From the NCBI GenBank assembly GCA_002049455.2, contig KV919012.1:54409-118408 (forward strand): DNA of 64,000 bases. The letters run 5' to 3'. Below, piece by piece: positions 20,100-30,999 of this stretch. The notes beneath the pieces were generated by a model. The model was not told the origin of the DNA, did not search any database, and saw only the letters and a program-made list of their open reading frames with translations. The position numbers were made by a program, and so were the translations under genes. Positions within the stretch are counted from its first letter, which is position 1, and each line of letters starts with the position of its first letter. This stretch comes from Porphyra umbilicalis (Eukaryota > Rhodophyta > Bangiophyceae > Bangiales > Bangiaceae).

Positions 20100-20560
20100 G
20101 CTGGGCGGGGCGGTTATGTGGCGCGCGCGCGCCGCCGCGTGGCCACGCCAGGGGCCGCCACGTTAGGCAGGGGCGCCCGCTTCCGATTCCCCCTCGTATT
20201 TACTTAATGCATTGGGGGACTTGCTTTGCATTGTAGTTAGTTGTATTGGTTGGTCGGCGGCGCAAGCCAATTCCCATTAGGGGAATTGGGCCCACGCAAC
20301 GGTTTCTGCCCTTTTAGGACGAAGGGCGACGACGGTGGGAGGCACCGTCGTCGCCGGCAAGTAAACCGTGCCTTTTGTCTTGTACCTTTGGCGGCCCCTC
20401 TTCTCGGATCGGGTGATCCTATAGGGGGCACGTTCTTAGGACAGCAGCGGTGGGATACTTCCCTCTTCGGGCCCGTGGCTACGGGCTTGCGCTACACCCA
20501 CGAGAATCTCCCCGAGCTCAGCTCCAAAAGGAGCTGCCCTCCATAAACATGTACAAGTGA
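20100..20560 (+). repeat. LTR-like sequence with two hairpins (copy 1)
   Basis: The block 20211-20370 is clearly homologous to the reverse complement of 63609-63768. It holds two hairpins: CCAATTCCC/GGGAATTGG (20267-20275 with 20281-20289) and a perfect 12 bp stem GCGACGACGGTG/CACCGTCGTCGC (20326-20337 with 20343-20354). Sequence around it (20100-20560) is non-coding and resembles LTR or untranslated DNA. True ends and class are uncertain, and no primer site was recognised. Confidence 0.5.
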
Positions 20561-20669
20561 TTACATCACACGCATTCAGCAATGCATGACAATGGCACAG
20601 CCAAACAAGCCGATGATCGCATAAGTACACCGGGAACTATCCAGGCAGACCGCGGTTACTACGACTTAC

Positions 20670-21729
20670 CTGCGCGGGCTTGGGGGGCTGCCTCAACAAG
20701 GCCGTCACCATCAAGACGGTGTACGCGCCGGACGGTAGCCAGTTCGGCCCGTTCACCTTGACCACCGACATGCTGGCCACCGACGCGGCAGTGGTGGTCG
20801 ACACGAACGTTGCCACAACGATCGCAGCCGCCGTTTGCGCCAGGACAACCTCCGTCAAAGAGTTGGTGGTCGTTGGAGAAAAGCAGGTGGCCGAAGGCTA
20901 CCGCCCGGTAACATCTGCCGCGTCCGCAGACGAGCAGTTTGAAGACGCAAAGGTGGGGACGGGGGCGGGCGTGGTGGCGTCCACGGCGGCTGCCGTCGGC
21001 GCCAATCCTCCGGCCGAGGGCAAGCTCCCGTCCGCTGCTCCTGTGAGTACGCGGCCGGCCTATGATGCGGTGTGGGTGGGGACGGGCGAGATTGCGACTG
21101 CTGCCGCTCCCGTTGGCGCCGACCGCCCAGGACCAGGTGCTGGCCACCACCAAGGGAGAGGTGGCCAAAGGCAGCCAGTCGTAATTTCTACATAGCCCGC
21201 CGAAGTATCGCGAGCTCGGGCAGGGGTGGTGGGGTCGGACTATGGGCTCACCGCGGCCGCCGCCATCGGCGAGGAGGCAGTCGGTGACGACATGCTGATG
21301 GCATGCGCCATCGGCGAAGTGGATTCTGGGACGCTGCTGTTGGTGTCCATGGCTTCTTCCAACGCTCCGGCGCGCCGACCGGCGCGCACCCTGCTGAGGT
21401 GTCGCCGTCAGCCCACAGGCATAGTCACGCTGCTGCGACAGTCGTCGGGGCCAACGACGCGCCAAGAAAACGGCGTCCGACAAAACGGTGCCGTCTAGAC
21501 GGAGAAAACGGCCGGCGGAAGTGTTCCGGTAGCGACTGCTTCGCACTCTGTCGTGCAGCCGGCGGACGTGCGCCGACTGGCGGCTGTAGTGAAGGCGGTT
21601 GTCGTGATCGATGAAGCCGGTGACGGCTGGGTGAGCCACCCCGCGCTTTACCGCCGCCAGGTACATCGGGTGCCGCAAGGGGGCGGTGCGGTCAGTGTGG
21701 AGGCAGACCGAAATGTGGAAAGCGTCCAT
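20670..21729 (-). CDS. Candidate coding exon of unknown function, ends at a splice donor
   Basis: A minus-strand frame from the ATG at 21729 (MDAFHISVCLHTDR...) stays open to 20670, where the exon would end in CAG followed by GTAAGT, a consensus 5' splice donor. The first ~45 residues look protein-like. Later composition in this frame is His/Arg/Gly-rich, and another frame reads more naturally near the end (VVKVNGPNWLPSGAYTVLM). A frameshift or another intron is therefore possible. No domain is recognised, and the downstream acceptor could not be placed with confidence. Confidence 0.35.
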
Positions 21730-22349
21730 TGTCAGGGAGAGTGGATTACTAGGGAGGATTGGAAAGGCGGGGAATGAGGAAGCGAGATGAAGTGGAGGAA
21801 ACAGGGATGAGGGTGGTGGGGAGGAAAGAGAAGCAAACACAGGGGCGGGGCAGATGGCGAGATGCAACGAGAGGAGGCCGGGGACGAACGAGGCCAGCCG
21901 GTCGCATGATACACTGCCCGATAAAGGCGGGTGCCTGCGACTACCGCGAGCGCCTCGACGACCACTCGAGCAGCCCCCCCTCCCGCCCCCTCGAAGGCAT
22001 GCTCTGGGGCAGCTCGCAAAAGGCGGTCAACCGCTTGTTGCGTCCAACGTACTATGGGGTCAGGCCTGTCTTAGAACTTGATCATGTGAATTAGTTCTCT
22101 CTATATTTACATGCGACTGCTGCCCTTTGACGACTATGCATATTAACTCAAGGAGAAAATGCAAACCACGTCTTCGTTGAACTTGTAGTCTTCCTGGAGC
22201 TGACTTGCGTCGTGTGTGAGTCCCATCAAGGAACCGTACGCTTGGCAGCCGAGCGCGGCGAGGCATGTTCTTCTGTCGTTGAGCTATCCATAGCATGATG
22301 AAGAGCCGACAATTTCCTACGCACTCAATCTACAAAGCAGTCAAAAAGA

Positions 22350-24132
22350 TCAAGCGGAGAGGAAGGCGATGAACGCCAACATAGACACAGAAAGAACATA
22401 CCAATTCGCATCTTCAACGCCCTTGACCGCCGCGACCCGTCTTACGGGGCGACCGTCGCACCGGCTTCGTCGCTGGCCTTTGTGGCGCCGACTTGGCAGC
22501 CGACGCTCGGCGCCAACGCTTGGGGGCCGGTTCTTTCGCGTTTGGAGCAGTATCGCCAGGGCTGGGTCGTGATCGCTTCGAACCGCGACGACGGGACGGC
22601 TGGTCTCCACACCGTCCAGCTGTCGGGCTTGTGGAAGCCCCGCCGTCCTCCGCCGCCGACGAACCGCCCGTCGCTACCGGTGGCGAGGGGGTCAACGCCG
22701 TATGCATTGCGCCCACTGCCGCCGCCATGCCGACGATTGGGGTAATTGGGGGGAACGCCGACTTTAAAATCGGCACACATTTCCCGCGCGCCACGGGCGT
22801 CGGTGTAGTCGCGGGGGCTTGCTCTTGAGAAGACGGCGCCGACGCTTTGGTGGTACCACGCGTTGCCAGTGCGGGCGTCCCTTTTCGCAGAGTTGCTTTC
22901 ATTGCGGCACGGGTCGTCCGCACGGACGGTACCGTTGCCCGTCGTGACGCCGCCGCCATCGATAACCCCGCGGCCACCCCAATCGCCTTGGCGTGCGCGC
23001 CCTTTGTTGATGGCGCGGGACTTGCCTTGAGTGGCAGCCGCGGTGTGGGCGGTCGCGGGGGCTTGGATGCCACTCGCACCTTGCCCACCACTGGCGGCTC
23101 AGGCAACGGCGGCTCGGGAGCCAATGGCAGCTTGGCCGGCGGCGGCGTCTTGGCCGCTTGCGGCGGCTTGGCCTATGGCGTCTGGTCCACGGGCGGCTTT
23201 GGCACCGCTGCCGGCTTAGCCGGCGGCGGCGTGATGAACTCTGGCGGCCGTCCGTTGGCTAGCGGCGGTTTGGATGCGCTAGCTGCGGCGGCCGCTGCCA
23301 GCTGCCTTGCTGCCATCGACCGAACTGAACGGGCAGCAGTTCCCGCCGACGTCATTGCTGTCGTTCTTAGCCGCCGTAGTAGGTCTGCAGCGGTAGGCCG
23401 CTTTGATGGCCGGGCAGATGCATCCGCCATGTGTGCCACGCCGCCCTCCCTTGCGGCCTCAGTCGGCAGCTTATCGGGCCGCCGCACGTTGAGCGGTAGC
23501 TTGTCATGCGGGAGCTCGTAGGATGCCGGCAAGTCGGCGAGGGGATGACCGGATGTCAGAGAGTTGGGCGTCGGTGAGACGGTAGACGGGGTGCCGAGGG
23601 GCGGCGCATCAGGTTGTTGTCGCAGAACAGCACAGAAAGCGGGCTCTGAAGCAGAGGCGGGAGCATTCGCATGGGCCGCGGTCGGCGAAAATGATGCGGA
23701 GGGCGGCCGCGCATGGACGTCAATGGCGGCGAGCACAACAGGCAACGTCGACAACGTCTTAGACGCAATTGGTGGTGGCTTATGAGGACGACATTGCCAT
23801 TGTTGCCGAGGGCGCCGCAGTTGAAGTGCTTGACTGCGTGTTCCGGCTCTCAGTTGAAGTCGACCATGGTGCCACCCTCGTAACGGCCGCCGATCGTACT
23901 GCACGAAGAGATCTTGGCAGCAGCGCGTGCGCCCACGACAGCTTTTCCGCCTGGATCTCTTGCGCTGTAGGGGCCAGCTGTGCCTACGTGGTGTTTGGCA
24001 CCATCGGCTTCGGCGTCGGAGGTGCTCGAGGAAGCGCTGTTGACGACGGTGGTTCCACTGTCGTATGCCGCTGAAGACGCGACTGAGCAGCAGGTGGCAC
24101 TTTCGTCGGCGCCGCCACAGCCGCGGCCGCAA
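22350..24132 (-). CDS. C-terminal portion of a large Ala/Pro/Lys-rich minus-strand gene
   Basis: Open minus-strand stretches continue from the gene that starts at 26315. 24132-23173 is Arg-rich at first, then Pro/Ala-rich (SKPPLANGRPPEFITPP). 23124-22414 in another frame is Pro/Ala/Lys-rich and basic, ending RRSPRKTGRGGQGR. The frame change near 23150 falls in a repetitive Pro/Ala stretch. The basic, disordered character suggests a nuclear or nucleic-acid-associated protein, but nothing specific is recognised. A GTATGT at about 22400 could be a splice donor in a third frame. Confidence 0.3.
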
Positions 24133-24199
24133 CCGAAATGGGCGACAGCGTAGCCCCGCCCATCGTTGGACACCTCGTCCTCTGCGTCCCTGCCGCCCC

Positions 24200-24890
24200 C
24201 ACCCCTGCGAAATCCGCCCCTGTCACCTCAGTGGTTACCTCCAACGATCTTGCCGCCGCCGTTGTTGCCGCCGCCGTCCTTTCCGGTGTCGCCCCTGCCG
24301 CCACCATCGGTACCTCTGCCGCCCATGCCGCCGCCAAGGGTGACTCTGCCGCTGTTGCCACCGCCGCAGGTGATACCACTGATGGTTCCACCACCGTAGG
24401 TACCACCGCCATTCGCACCCCCCCCGTGCTTACGGAGGCCGTCCTTGCCGCAGACGGCCTTGCCGACCCCGCTGGTGCCCCCTCTGTTGGAGATGCCGCG
24501 GTGCGTGTAAACGCGTTTCTTGCAGTCGGCGGCCTTGCCGCCGCCGTTGGTGCCGCCGCCGTTCTTTCCGCTGGCGGCCGAGCCGCCACCATTAGTGCCG
24601 CCTCCATCCTTTCCGCAGGCGGCGTTGTCGCCGCCGTTGGTGCCGCCGCCGTCGTTATCGCCGGCGAACTGGCCGCCGCCGTTGCTGCTGCCGCCGTCGT
24701 GGCTGCAGACTACCTGGACGCCGCCGTTTGTGCCGCCGCCGTTGTTGCCGCCGCCGTCCCTGCGGCAGGCGTCCTTTCCACTGCCTTTGGTGCCACCGCC
24801 GGCCGTGGGGCTTCCGTGCTTCTAAACGCGGTTCTTAGCGCTGGCGGCCTTTCCACCGCAGTCCCTGCCGCCGCCGTCCCGGCCGCGGCG
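24200..24890. repeat. GCC/GTT-type codon minisatellite inside a coding region
   Basis: The plus strand repeats variants of GCCGCCGTTGGTGCCGCC every 24-30 bases for about 700 bp. Both strands stay open in several frames for this reason. On the minus strand it encodes Ala/Thr/Pro-rich repeats (AARPPTAAAPTAAA-like), in keeping with the minus-strand gene that runs through it. Confidence 0.7.
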
Positions 24891-26315
24891 CCTTCTTGAA
24901 TGGGGGCTTTGGCGGCCGCTAGCGCCTTGCGCACTCGCTTCTGTTCGAACGCTGGCGCCACGGCACGTGGTCCTTGAGGCAGTTCACAGTCATCAAGCCC
25001 ATACCCGGCGCCAAGTGCACTTCCTTGTGCTCTCCCGCTCGTCGGCGCAGCCGCGGTGAGCGATGAGAGGGCGCGCTGGGAACGCGGGACGGCAGCAGGT
25101 CCTGAAACCGTAGGTGGTATTGAGCCAGTGGGCGCCGAGGGTTGGGTGTGGCCGGCTGACGCTGCAGGCGGGCCTTGGCCGGCAGGTTCTTCAGACGAAA
25201 ACAGGATGCCTGTCATCGGCGCGATTGTCACGGTGCGGCGCAGCCGCGACCGCTTCAGCCGGAGGTTGTACTTGGTGAGCGTCGTCTTGGCGTTTGGCTC
25301 CCGCTCGACCATCAGCAGCATGTCGGCCACCCTCTCGGTGGCAGGCGCAGAGGGCGTGGCCAGTACTCTCCGCAGGCGCACAAGCGTCTCGCCGTCGTTC
25401 GGGCCATTTGTCTTGTCCGCCGCGCGCAGCAGCTTGTTGTCCACCTCGACGGATTGCTCCCACCACTCGCCCTTGTCATTCTTGGGCCACCAGCGGCGGC
25501 TGACCCGAATCTTGGCGACCGAGGCCGAGTTGCACACACTCATCATCAATGCAGGCACAAGGGTCCTCATTAGCGTCAGCGGCTTGCTTGACCTCGTCAG
25601 AGGCTCCATCACCATGTTCTTAGTGTCCTGGCTGGGGATAACCGGCAGCGGCGCGGTGGCGGTCTCGGGGCAGGTTTTCGCCGAGGGCCGGTTGCGGCAG
25701 CCCGTTGGAGCCGCCCTCGATTGGATTTCATCATCCATGTCGGTTGCCGAGTTGTTGCTACCCGCTTCATCGTCGGTTGCTGCGTAGTCGCTGCCCGTAC
25801 GGTTGCTAACCGCGCCGTCTGGGTCAGCTGACAAAGTAGATGCGGGGGTGCGTCGGGTGGTGCTCCTCCAGCCGAGGGAGCCCCCGTCGCTGGCGGTGTG
25901 CTGGAAGCGGTGAGGCTGGATGCCAAAGGTGGAAGCCCACGCGGGCGCGACTTCTTGAACGACTGGCTTTTGGCCCGTGCAAGCCAGGGCTTTGCCTCCA
26001 GCAACGTTGTCGAGCCGGCAAGCATCCTGTTCGCGCCCTCAATGCAGCGGTAAATCATATTGAGCACGCGCTTTGCAGGGCTGTCCAGGACGACTTGATC
26101 CTCGAAGATGGGCACCCAAAACACGCTGCCGCCGAGGTCGTAGCCAGACATGTGCAAGTGGAAGTTATCGTCGGGTTGTCAACGGCAAAGTGCTCCACCA
26201 AGTCGAGCAAGACCTCGATCTTTGCTACGGACGGCGGCGTCATACGGATTCCGACCAAACGGTTGATGTTCTTCTTGAGCTTGGCGTGCGTCTCACGCAC
26301 CGCCTCGAAGACCAT
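24710..26315 (-). CDS. N-terminal portion of a large minus-strand gene, unknown family
   Basis: The ATG at 26315 has a favourable context (AAAATGG). The protein begins MVFEAVRETHAKLKKNINRL and continues KIEVLLDLVEHFAVDNP, then, after a one-base frame change near 26160, HMSGYDLGGSVFWVPIFED and LDSPAKRVLNMIYRCIEGAN. This ~130-residue N-terminal region looks like a real folded domain. A second frame change near 25830 leads into a segment with SRRWWPKNDKGEWWEQSVEV and a helical basic part, then Ala-rich repeats. I recognise no family. The two frame changes mean either a decaying gene, sequence errors or short introns. Confidence 0.45.
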
Positions 26316-26329
26316 TTTAACAACAAGAG

Positions 26330-27260
26330 AAGGCACCAGGACCAGCGGTGGTGCGGTGCCACCCAGCCGCCGCTGGCCGGGCGGTGACAGGCCAACGGGG
26401 AGCCGTGCTGGGGCCGGTCGAGAGCAGGAAGAAGATAATGGCGGGAGGAGACGGGGGTGTTCCGGGGGTGATTGATGTGAATGCGTGGGTAAAGAGTCGG
26501 CAGGCCAAAGGCGCAAGGAGAAGCGTACTGCCGAACAAAGCGCGTTGAGGAAAGCGGGGAGCGCAAAGGCCAAGAGGATTCCACGGTGTGGGCAAACATT
26601 GGGTTCTCACCCCCCAACGTCCGGGGGTGATGGGGAAAGGGTGCGGCGTGCGACCATGTGGCAGCGTGCCGCCGGGGCGAGACGGGAAGAGGACGGTCGG
26701 CGAGCTGGCCGGGCCCACAAAGTGGGAGCACAACCAAGGTTGCAGGGCGGGCACCCAGAGCACCACGCGCGCGATGTCGGAGAGCGAGCCCGCGCGGCCC
26801 CGCAAGAGGGACCCAACAGAAGGCGCTTTGCAGGTGGTCGGTGTTCCGCGGACCACCTGATTAATGAAAGGAGGAACGGTCAAACCAGATCGCATAATGT
26901 GATGCAAAGATTTGTGGTGAGCAAGAAACTTGTGGTGAGCCCGTGCAATTTTCGTGGCCGTCGAGGGCGTGCGCAAGGGGTCTGGAAGGGGGGTCATTTA
27001 GGCACATGATTGGTCGTGGCAGTGGCACGGGCGTCAATCGGCAGTGGACGCGGCGTGCCGGCAGGCCCTCAGGGCGCGGAAAGGCAGCCAACGGAGCCCG
27101 TTTTCCCAGATGACGGCGGCGTGCCGGCGTATCGTAGGTATTCCCACGCCCAACAAGAACCGTTGTAGGATTCAAATCAAGTCCAAAGATCAACTGGTAC
27201 TTAGCGAAGGTCAAACGTCATAATTGCATTCGAATGGCGCGCTCTTCTGGCTTTAAATCC
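26330..27260. other. No gene recognised; probable upstream region
   Basis: GC-rich to mixed sequence upstream of the minus-strand gene starting at 26315 and before the gypsy remnant at 27265. Open frames here lack domains and are out of register with one another. No LTR end could be assigned to the gypsy element. Confidence 0.4.
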
Positions 27261-27411
27261 GCTGTTGGTCGGAATTGATAGATATTCACGGCTACCTACT
27301 CATCTGTTGATTTGGGTGTTGGTGATAGCCGCCTTGTTGCCTACGGGTACGGGAGTTCAGTCACTGACACCTGTAAAAACACCTAATCACAATATACGTA
27401 TGGTAGGGCCT

Positions 27412-28610
27412 GGTATCCACCCAGTCGAAGTGTGGTGTAGCGTCAAGAGGGTCCACCTAGGGCGGAAACGTCCCGTCCAAGTGAACCGACGGAACGTGCG
27501 GTTGCACAACGCCGTCGTGAACTTCTCCCCCAACACCCCGCGGTCCCTCTTCCTGACGAATATTCGGCATGTTCCGGTCCACCTGACCAAGGGGTATTTT
27601 GTCGAAACTGCAACGGCCTGCACTGGACCGCTGCACGTCGTCGAGGAGGAGATGGAACCGCGGGCGGTCCTAACCATAGGGGCGGGCACCCGTGGCCATC
27701 CCGACGAGGAGGTCAAGACGGGGCGGCAAGCCGAAGAGGGAATTGAAGAGGGACAGCGCCCGCCTCACCCACCCGACAAGACGTATCCCAAGCCGGAGGT
27801 CCACTGGGACGGTGTCCCCGATACGCTTCGCGGTGAGGTGGAGAACTTCCTTGCGGAGTACAGAGCGTTGTGGGCGGGGTCTCTCGGCGACGGTGACGTC
27901 ACCCCGCATCGGATCGAGATGACCCCCGGGGCACTGCCACGGCGAGCCGAATCCTATCGGGCAAGCCATGCTTCGAGGGACGTAAATGTTAAGGAGGTGC
28001 AACGTCCATGGGACGTCGGGGTTATCGAGCCCGCGAGTGCGGAGTGGGCCCTCCCTGTCGTCCTGGTTTCTAAACCCGACAAGACGATGCGTTTCTGCGT
28101 GGATTACCGCCAACTGAACGAGGTGACGGTACGGGACGTGTACCCGTTGCCACATATGGACGATTGAATTGACTTCCTCGGGGACACAAAGGTGTTTTCG
28201 ACGCTCGACTGCAGCTGAGATTTTTGGCAGATCCCCGTGGCGGACGAAGACCGCGACAAGACGACCTTCATTTGTCATGAGGGGGCCCATCGTTACATCC
28301 GCCTCCCTCTCGGTCTGTTAAACGCTCCGGAGACCTTTCAACGGGCCATCGACATAATCCTCGGGAAACTCAAATGGAAGCGCTGCCTCGTGTACCTCGA
28401 CGACATTATCGTCTTCTTGCAGTCGGCGAAGGATCACGTGGAAGGCCACCGGGAGGTCTTCACGGTGCTTCGTGGCGCGAGTGTCTGCCTTAAAGTCAAG
28501 AAGATCCACTTATTTTAAAAGCAGGTGGAGCATTTGGGGCACATCGTTGGCCGGGGGAGGCTGAAGGTGCAAGACAAGACCGTCCGCGGACACAATGGAG
28601 GCGTATCCCC
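27412..28610 (+). pseudogene. Gypsy protease-linker and reverse transcriptase, interrupted
   Basis: The frame from about 27412 encodes a protease/linker region and then reverse transcriptase: [52 protein letters not shown], and the active site YLDD with the Asp pair at 28399-28404. Three stops lie in this same frame, TGA at 28165-28167, TGA at 28216-28218 and TAA at 28516-28518, each inside conserved motifs. The coding frame is otherwise maintained over about 1.2 kb, which points to point decay rather than rearrangement. Confidence 0.85.
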
Positions 28611-28639
28611 CGCGGTGCAAGAAGGGTCTTCGTAGCTTT

Positions 28640-29184
28640 TACTGGATGTACAACGTCTATCGGAGGTTCGTCAAGGACTACGCCCAAGTGGCGCAGCCGT
28701 TGGCCGCGATGATGAGTTGCAAGAGACCCGATTGGTTCAGACGATGCCTTGGGGGCGTTCAAGGAGCTCAAGAGGCGACTGAAGGAGGCACTCATCCTTC
28801 TTCTCTCTACCGCGGCGCCTGGGGGCCCACACGTTGGACTCGGACGCAGGTGCGAGACGAGTCGGCGCGGTCCTACTGCAGGAACAGCCCAAGCAATCCC
28901 CTCGGCCCGTGGCCCTTTGGAGCCGCTCTCTTAACGCGGCGGAGCGCAACTACAATACGACGGAGCGAGAGTGCCTTGCGGTGGTGTGGGCATCCCTTCT
29001 CCATTGTCTCTATGTCGAGAAGACTCGCTTCACGGTACGCACGGACCATGCGGCGCTTAAGTGGGTGCTACACATGGACGGGGCCCTCATAATGCTGGCG
29101 CGAGGGCCGTTTCGGTCAGCGGAGTTCGAGTACGTGGTGCGGATGCGGACAGGTGCGTCGCACCACGCGGCGGACACGATGTAG
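28640..29184 (+). pseudogene. Gypsy RNase H remnant
   Basis: After the reverse transcriptase thumb (VYRRFVKDYAQVAQPLA near 28660) a frame change leads to a Ty3-type RNase H: DSDAGARRVGAVLLQEQ, ERNYNTTERECLAVVWA and FTVRTDHAALKWVL. The acidic residues in the first three motifs are still visible. It ends with a stop at 29182-29184 where the integrase linker should begin. Confidence 0.8.
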
Positions 29185-29479
29185 CGCATCTCAACACCCG
29201 CGGGAGACGGGGGGGCGATACCCGACGCGGTACCCTGTCTGGCCTTGCCCAACTCATCCGCCGCATGGCAGTTACCACAGGAGACCAAGGAAGGGCTCCT
29301 ATCCCCCCTGACGATCTTCGAGCTCCTCGAGGGGCAAGCAAAGGACGGACCGCGCAAGGAGATCTGCGCGGCGACGGACGGCAACGACAAGTCTCGCTTC
29401 TACGAGGACCCGAACGGTCTTTCGGTGCGCACGGCGCCGTTGAACGGGGCCGCGCAGGTCTAAGTGCCGACCCACATGC

Positions 29480-30750
29480 GCTACGAAGTGATGATGCTGA
29501 AACAGTACCCGCCGCAAGCCGTGCCCCCGGGGACGAACAAGATGTACACGTCGACGAGACAGTGCTTTCATTGGGAGTCTATGGTGGTGGACGTCTACGC
29601 CTTCGTTGTCAAATGAACTCAGTGCGCAAGGAACCGCGTTGGCAAGTGACGTATGACGAACTACCTCAAGACCTGCCCCCCGACGGAATCGCTGACGAAT
29701 CTGTGAATGGACCTGCTCGGGCCCCTTCCCCGCACGACGGCGGGGAATGAACACCTGCTGCTCATCGGGGACCGCTTCTCCAAGATAACGCGTGCCGTCC
29801 CTCACCATCGGATCGACGCGTAAACTATCGCGGCAGCCTTTTCGGACTACTGGGTGGCGGCGTACGGACCCCCAGCGACGGCGCTATCCGACAATCGCTC
29901 CCACTTCCGTTCTTCGTTGTTCCAACGGGTCTGTTCACTCGTTGGGATCTCCAACGGGTACTCCACGACGTACCACCCGCAGACGAACGGCCAAGTCATA
30001 CGGTACAATCGAACCATCGTGGCGCAGCTGCAGATGTTTGTCGGGGACCACCAAGACCAATGGGACGAGCCGGTGTCGATGCTGACGCTGGCCGTCAACA
30101 GTCGGCCGCAGCAGAGCACCGGGATGGCGCCCCTTGAGTTTGTCACACCAGAGCGGGTATAGAGTCTCTGCGTCGAGCGTATGGTTGACTCCTCGATGCC
30201 CAAGGAGACGGAAGGCAGCCCCCGAGCCATCAAAGAGGCCATCCGGGCGCGTCTACGTAATATAATCCACAAAGTACGGCGGTCCCTTAAGGTGCCACAG
30301 CGGCGGTACAAGAGGAACTACGACGCCCGCGTGCGGCCGGTCAAAACGGACGTCCACGCGGGCGATTGGCTATGTGTCGATGGCTTCGCACGGAAAAAGT
30401 ACATGCTCGGGACCCGCGCGGCCGGACCATACAAGGTGTTGTCCCGCGTAGAAGGCACGTTCTCGTTAGACATCGGCGGGTACTTTGAGACAGTGAGCAG
30501 CGACCACGTGACGGCACCGCCGGGCCCGCGGGGGGATCCGCACACGCTTCTGCGGAACCTCAGGGCACCCCAAGACATTTTGGTCTTCGACGCGCATCAA
30601 CACAAGGTCAAGAAGCCCGTCTGGGAGGCCTTCCTTGGCCATGAAGCCGCGGACGACGGGACGCTGCGCCTGTGGACCCGCTGGTGCAAATACCGCCACG
30701 AGGAGGATAATCTCGAGTTCCCGTTGGTGACGGTGCCCTTGCCCACGTGA
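29480..30750 (+). pseudogene. Gypsy integrase remnant, catalytic Glu lost
   Basis: Pieces of the zinc-finger and core regions are visible: MDLLGPLP (first Asp at 29710-29712, directly after a TGA at 29704), LSDNRSHF (second Asp at 29890-29892) and YHPQTNGQVIRYNR, in which Ile (29998-30000) replaces the catalytic Glu. The C-terminal domain follows from 30181 (RRYKRNYDARVRPVKTDV, then AAGPYKVLSRVEGTFSLDI) to a stop at 30750. Stops at 29615, 29704, 29821 and 30160 further break it. Confidence 0.85.
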
Positions 30751-30759
30751 CTGTAAACC

Positions 30760-30995
30760 GCTTCGTTGTAGGCCACTGTGTCGAGCTTGTCCCGCTCCGG
30801 GCCACAAAGAGCCAGAATTCTCTCCACCGTGTCGTCGTCCCCGCCCCCACTGCCAGTTGCGCGCTCGTTGTCTGCCACTCGTTTGTTCGGCAGCGCGGTC
30901 CGCGTCGTTCTTGCTGACACACCCGCTGCCCTGCTCCTGGTGCCACCGATGGACGACTTGGCCCCTTTCTGCGACACAAAAAGCCCTTCCTCCAT
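30760..30995 (-). pseudogene. Short gene fragment abutting the gypsy remnant
   Basis: A minus-strand frame from the ATG at 30995 gives about 78 residues with an ordinary composition, including DDDTVERILALCGPERDKL and DTVAYNEAVYS. It then runs into antisense of the gypsy integrase. It could be the first exon of a host gene truncated by the retroelement. No family recognised. Confidence 0.25.
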
Positions 30996-30999
30996 GGAA

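Larger units (their letters stand above)
27265..30750 (+). mobile_element. Dead Ty3/gypsy retrotransposon (pol remnant)
   Basis: Protease-adjacent sequence, reverse transcriptase, RNase H and integrase follow in the gypsy order on the plus strand. They are broken by several in-frame stops and frame changes. No Gag was found and no LTR pair could be identified on either side, so the element is truncated or its LTRs are beyond recognition. Unlike the fragment at 2027-3490, no chromodomain was seen at its end. Confidence 0.85.

Noticed and set aside
20326-20354. Rho-independent terminator
   Set aside because: The strong hairpin has no following T run and the genome is eukaryotic; conservation in LTR-like copies explains it better.
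24138-24899. Plus-strand Ala/Val-rich 253-codon frame
   Set aside because: It lies in a GCC/GTT minisatellite; the minus strand has better evidence of a continuing gene.
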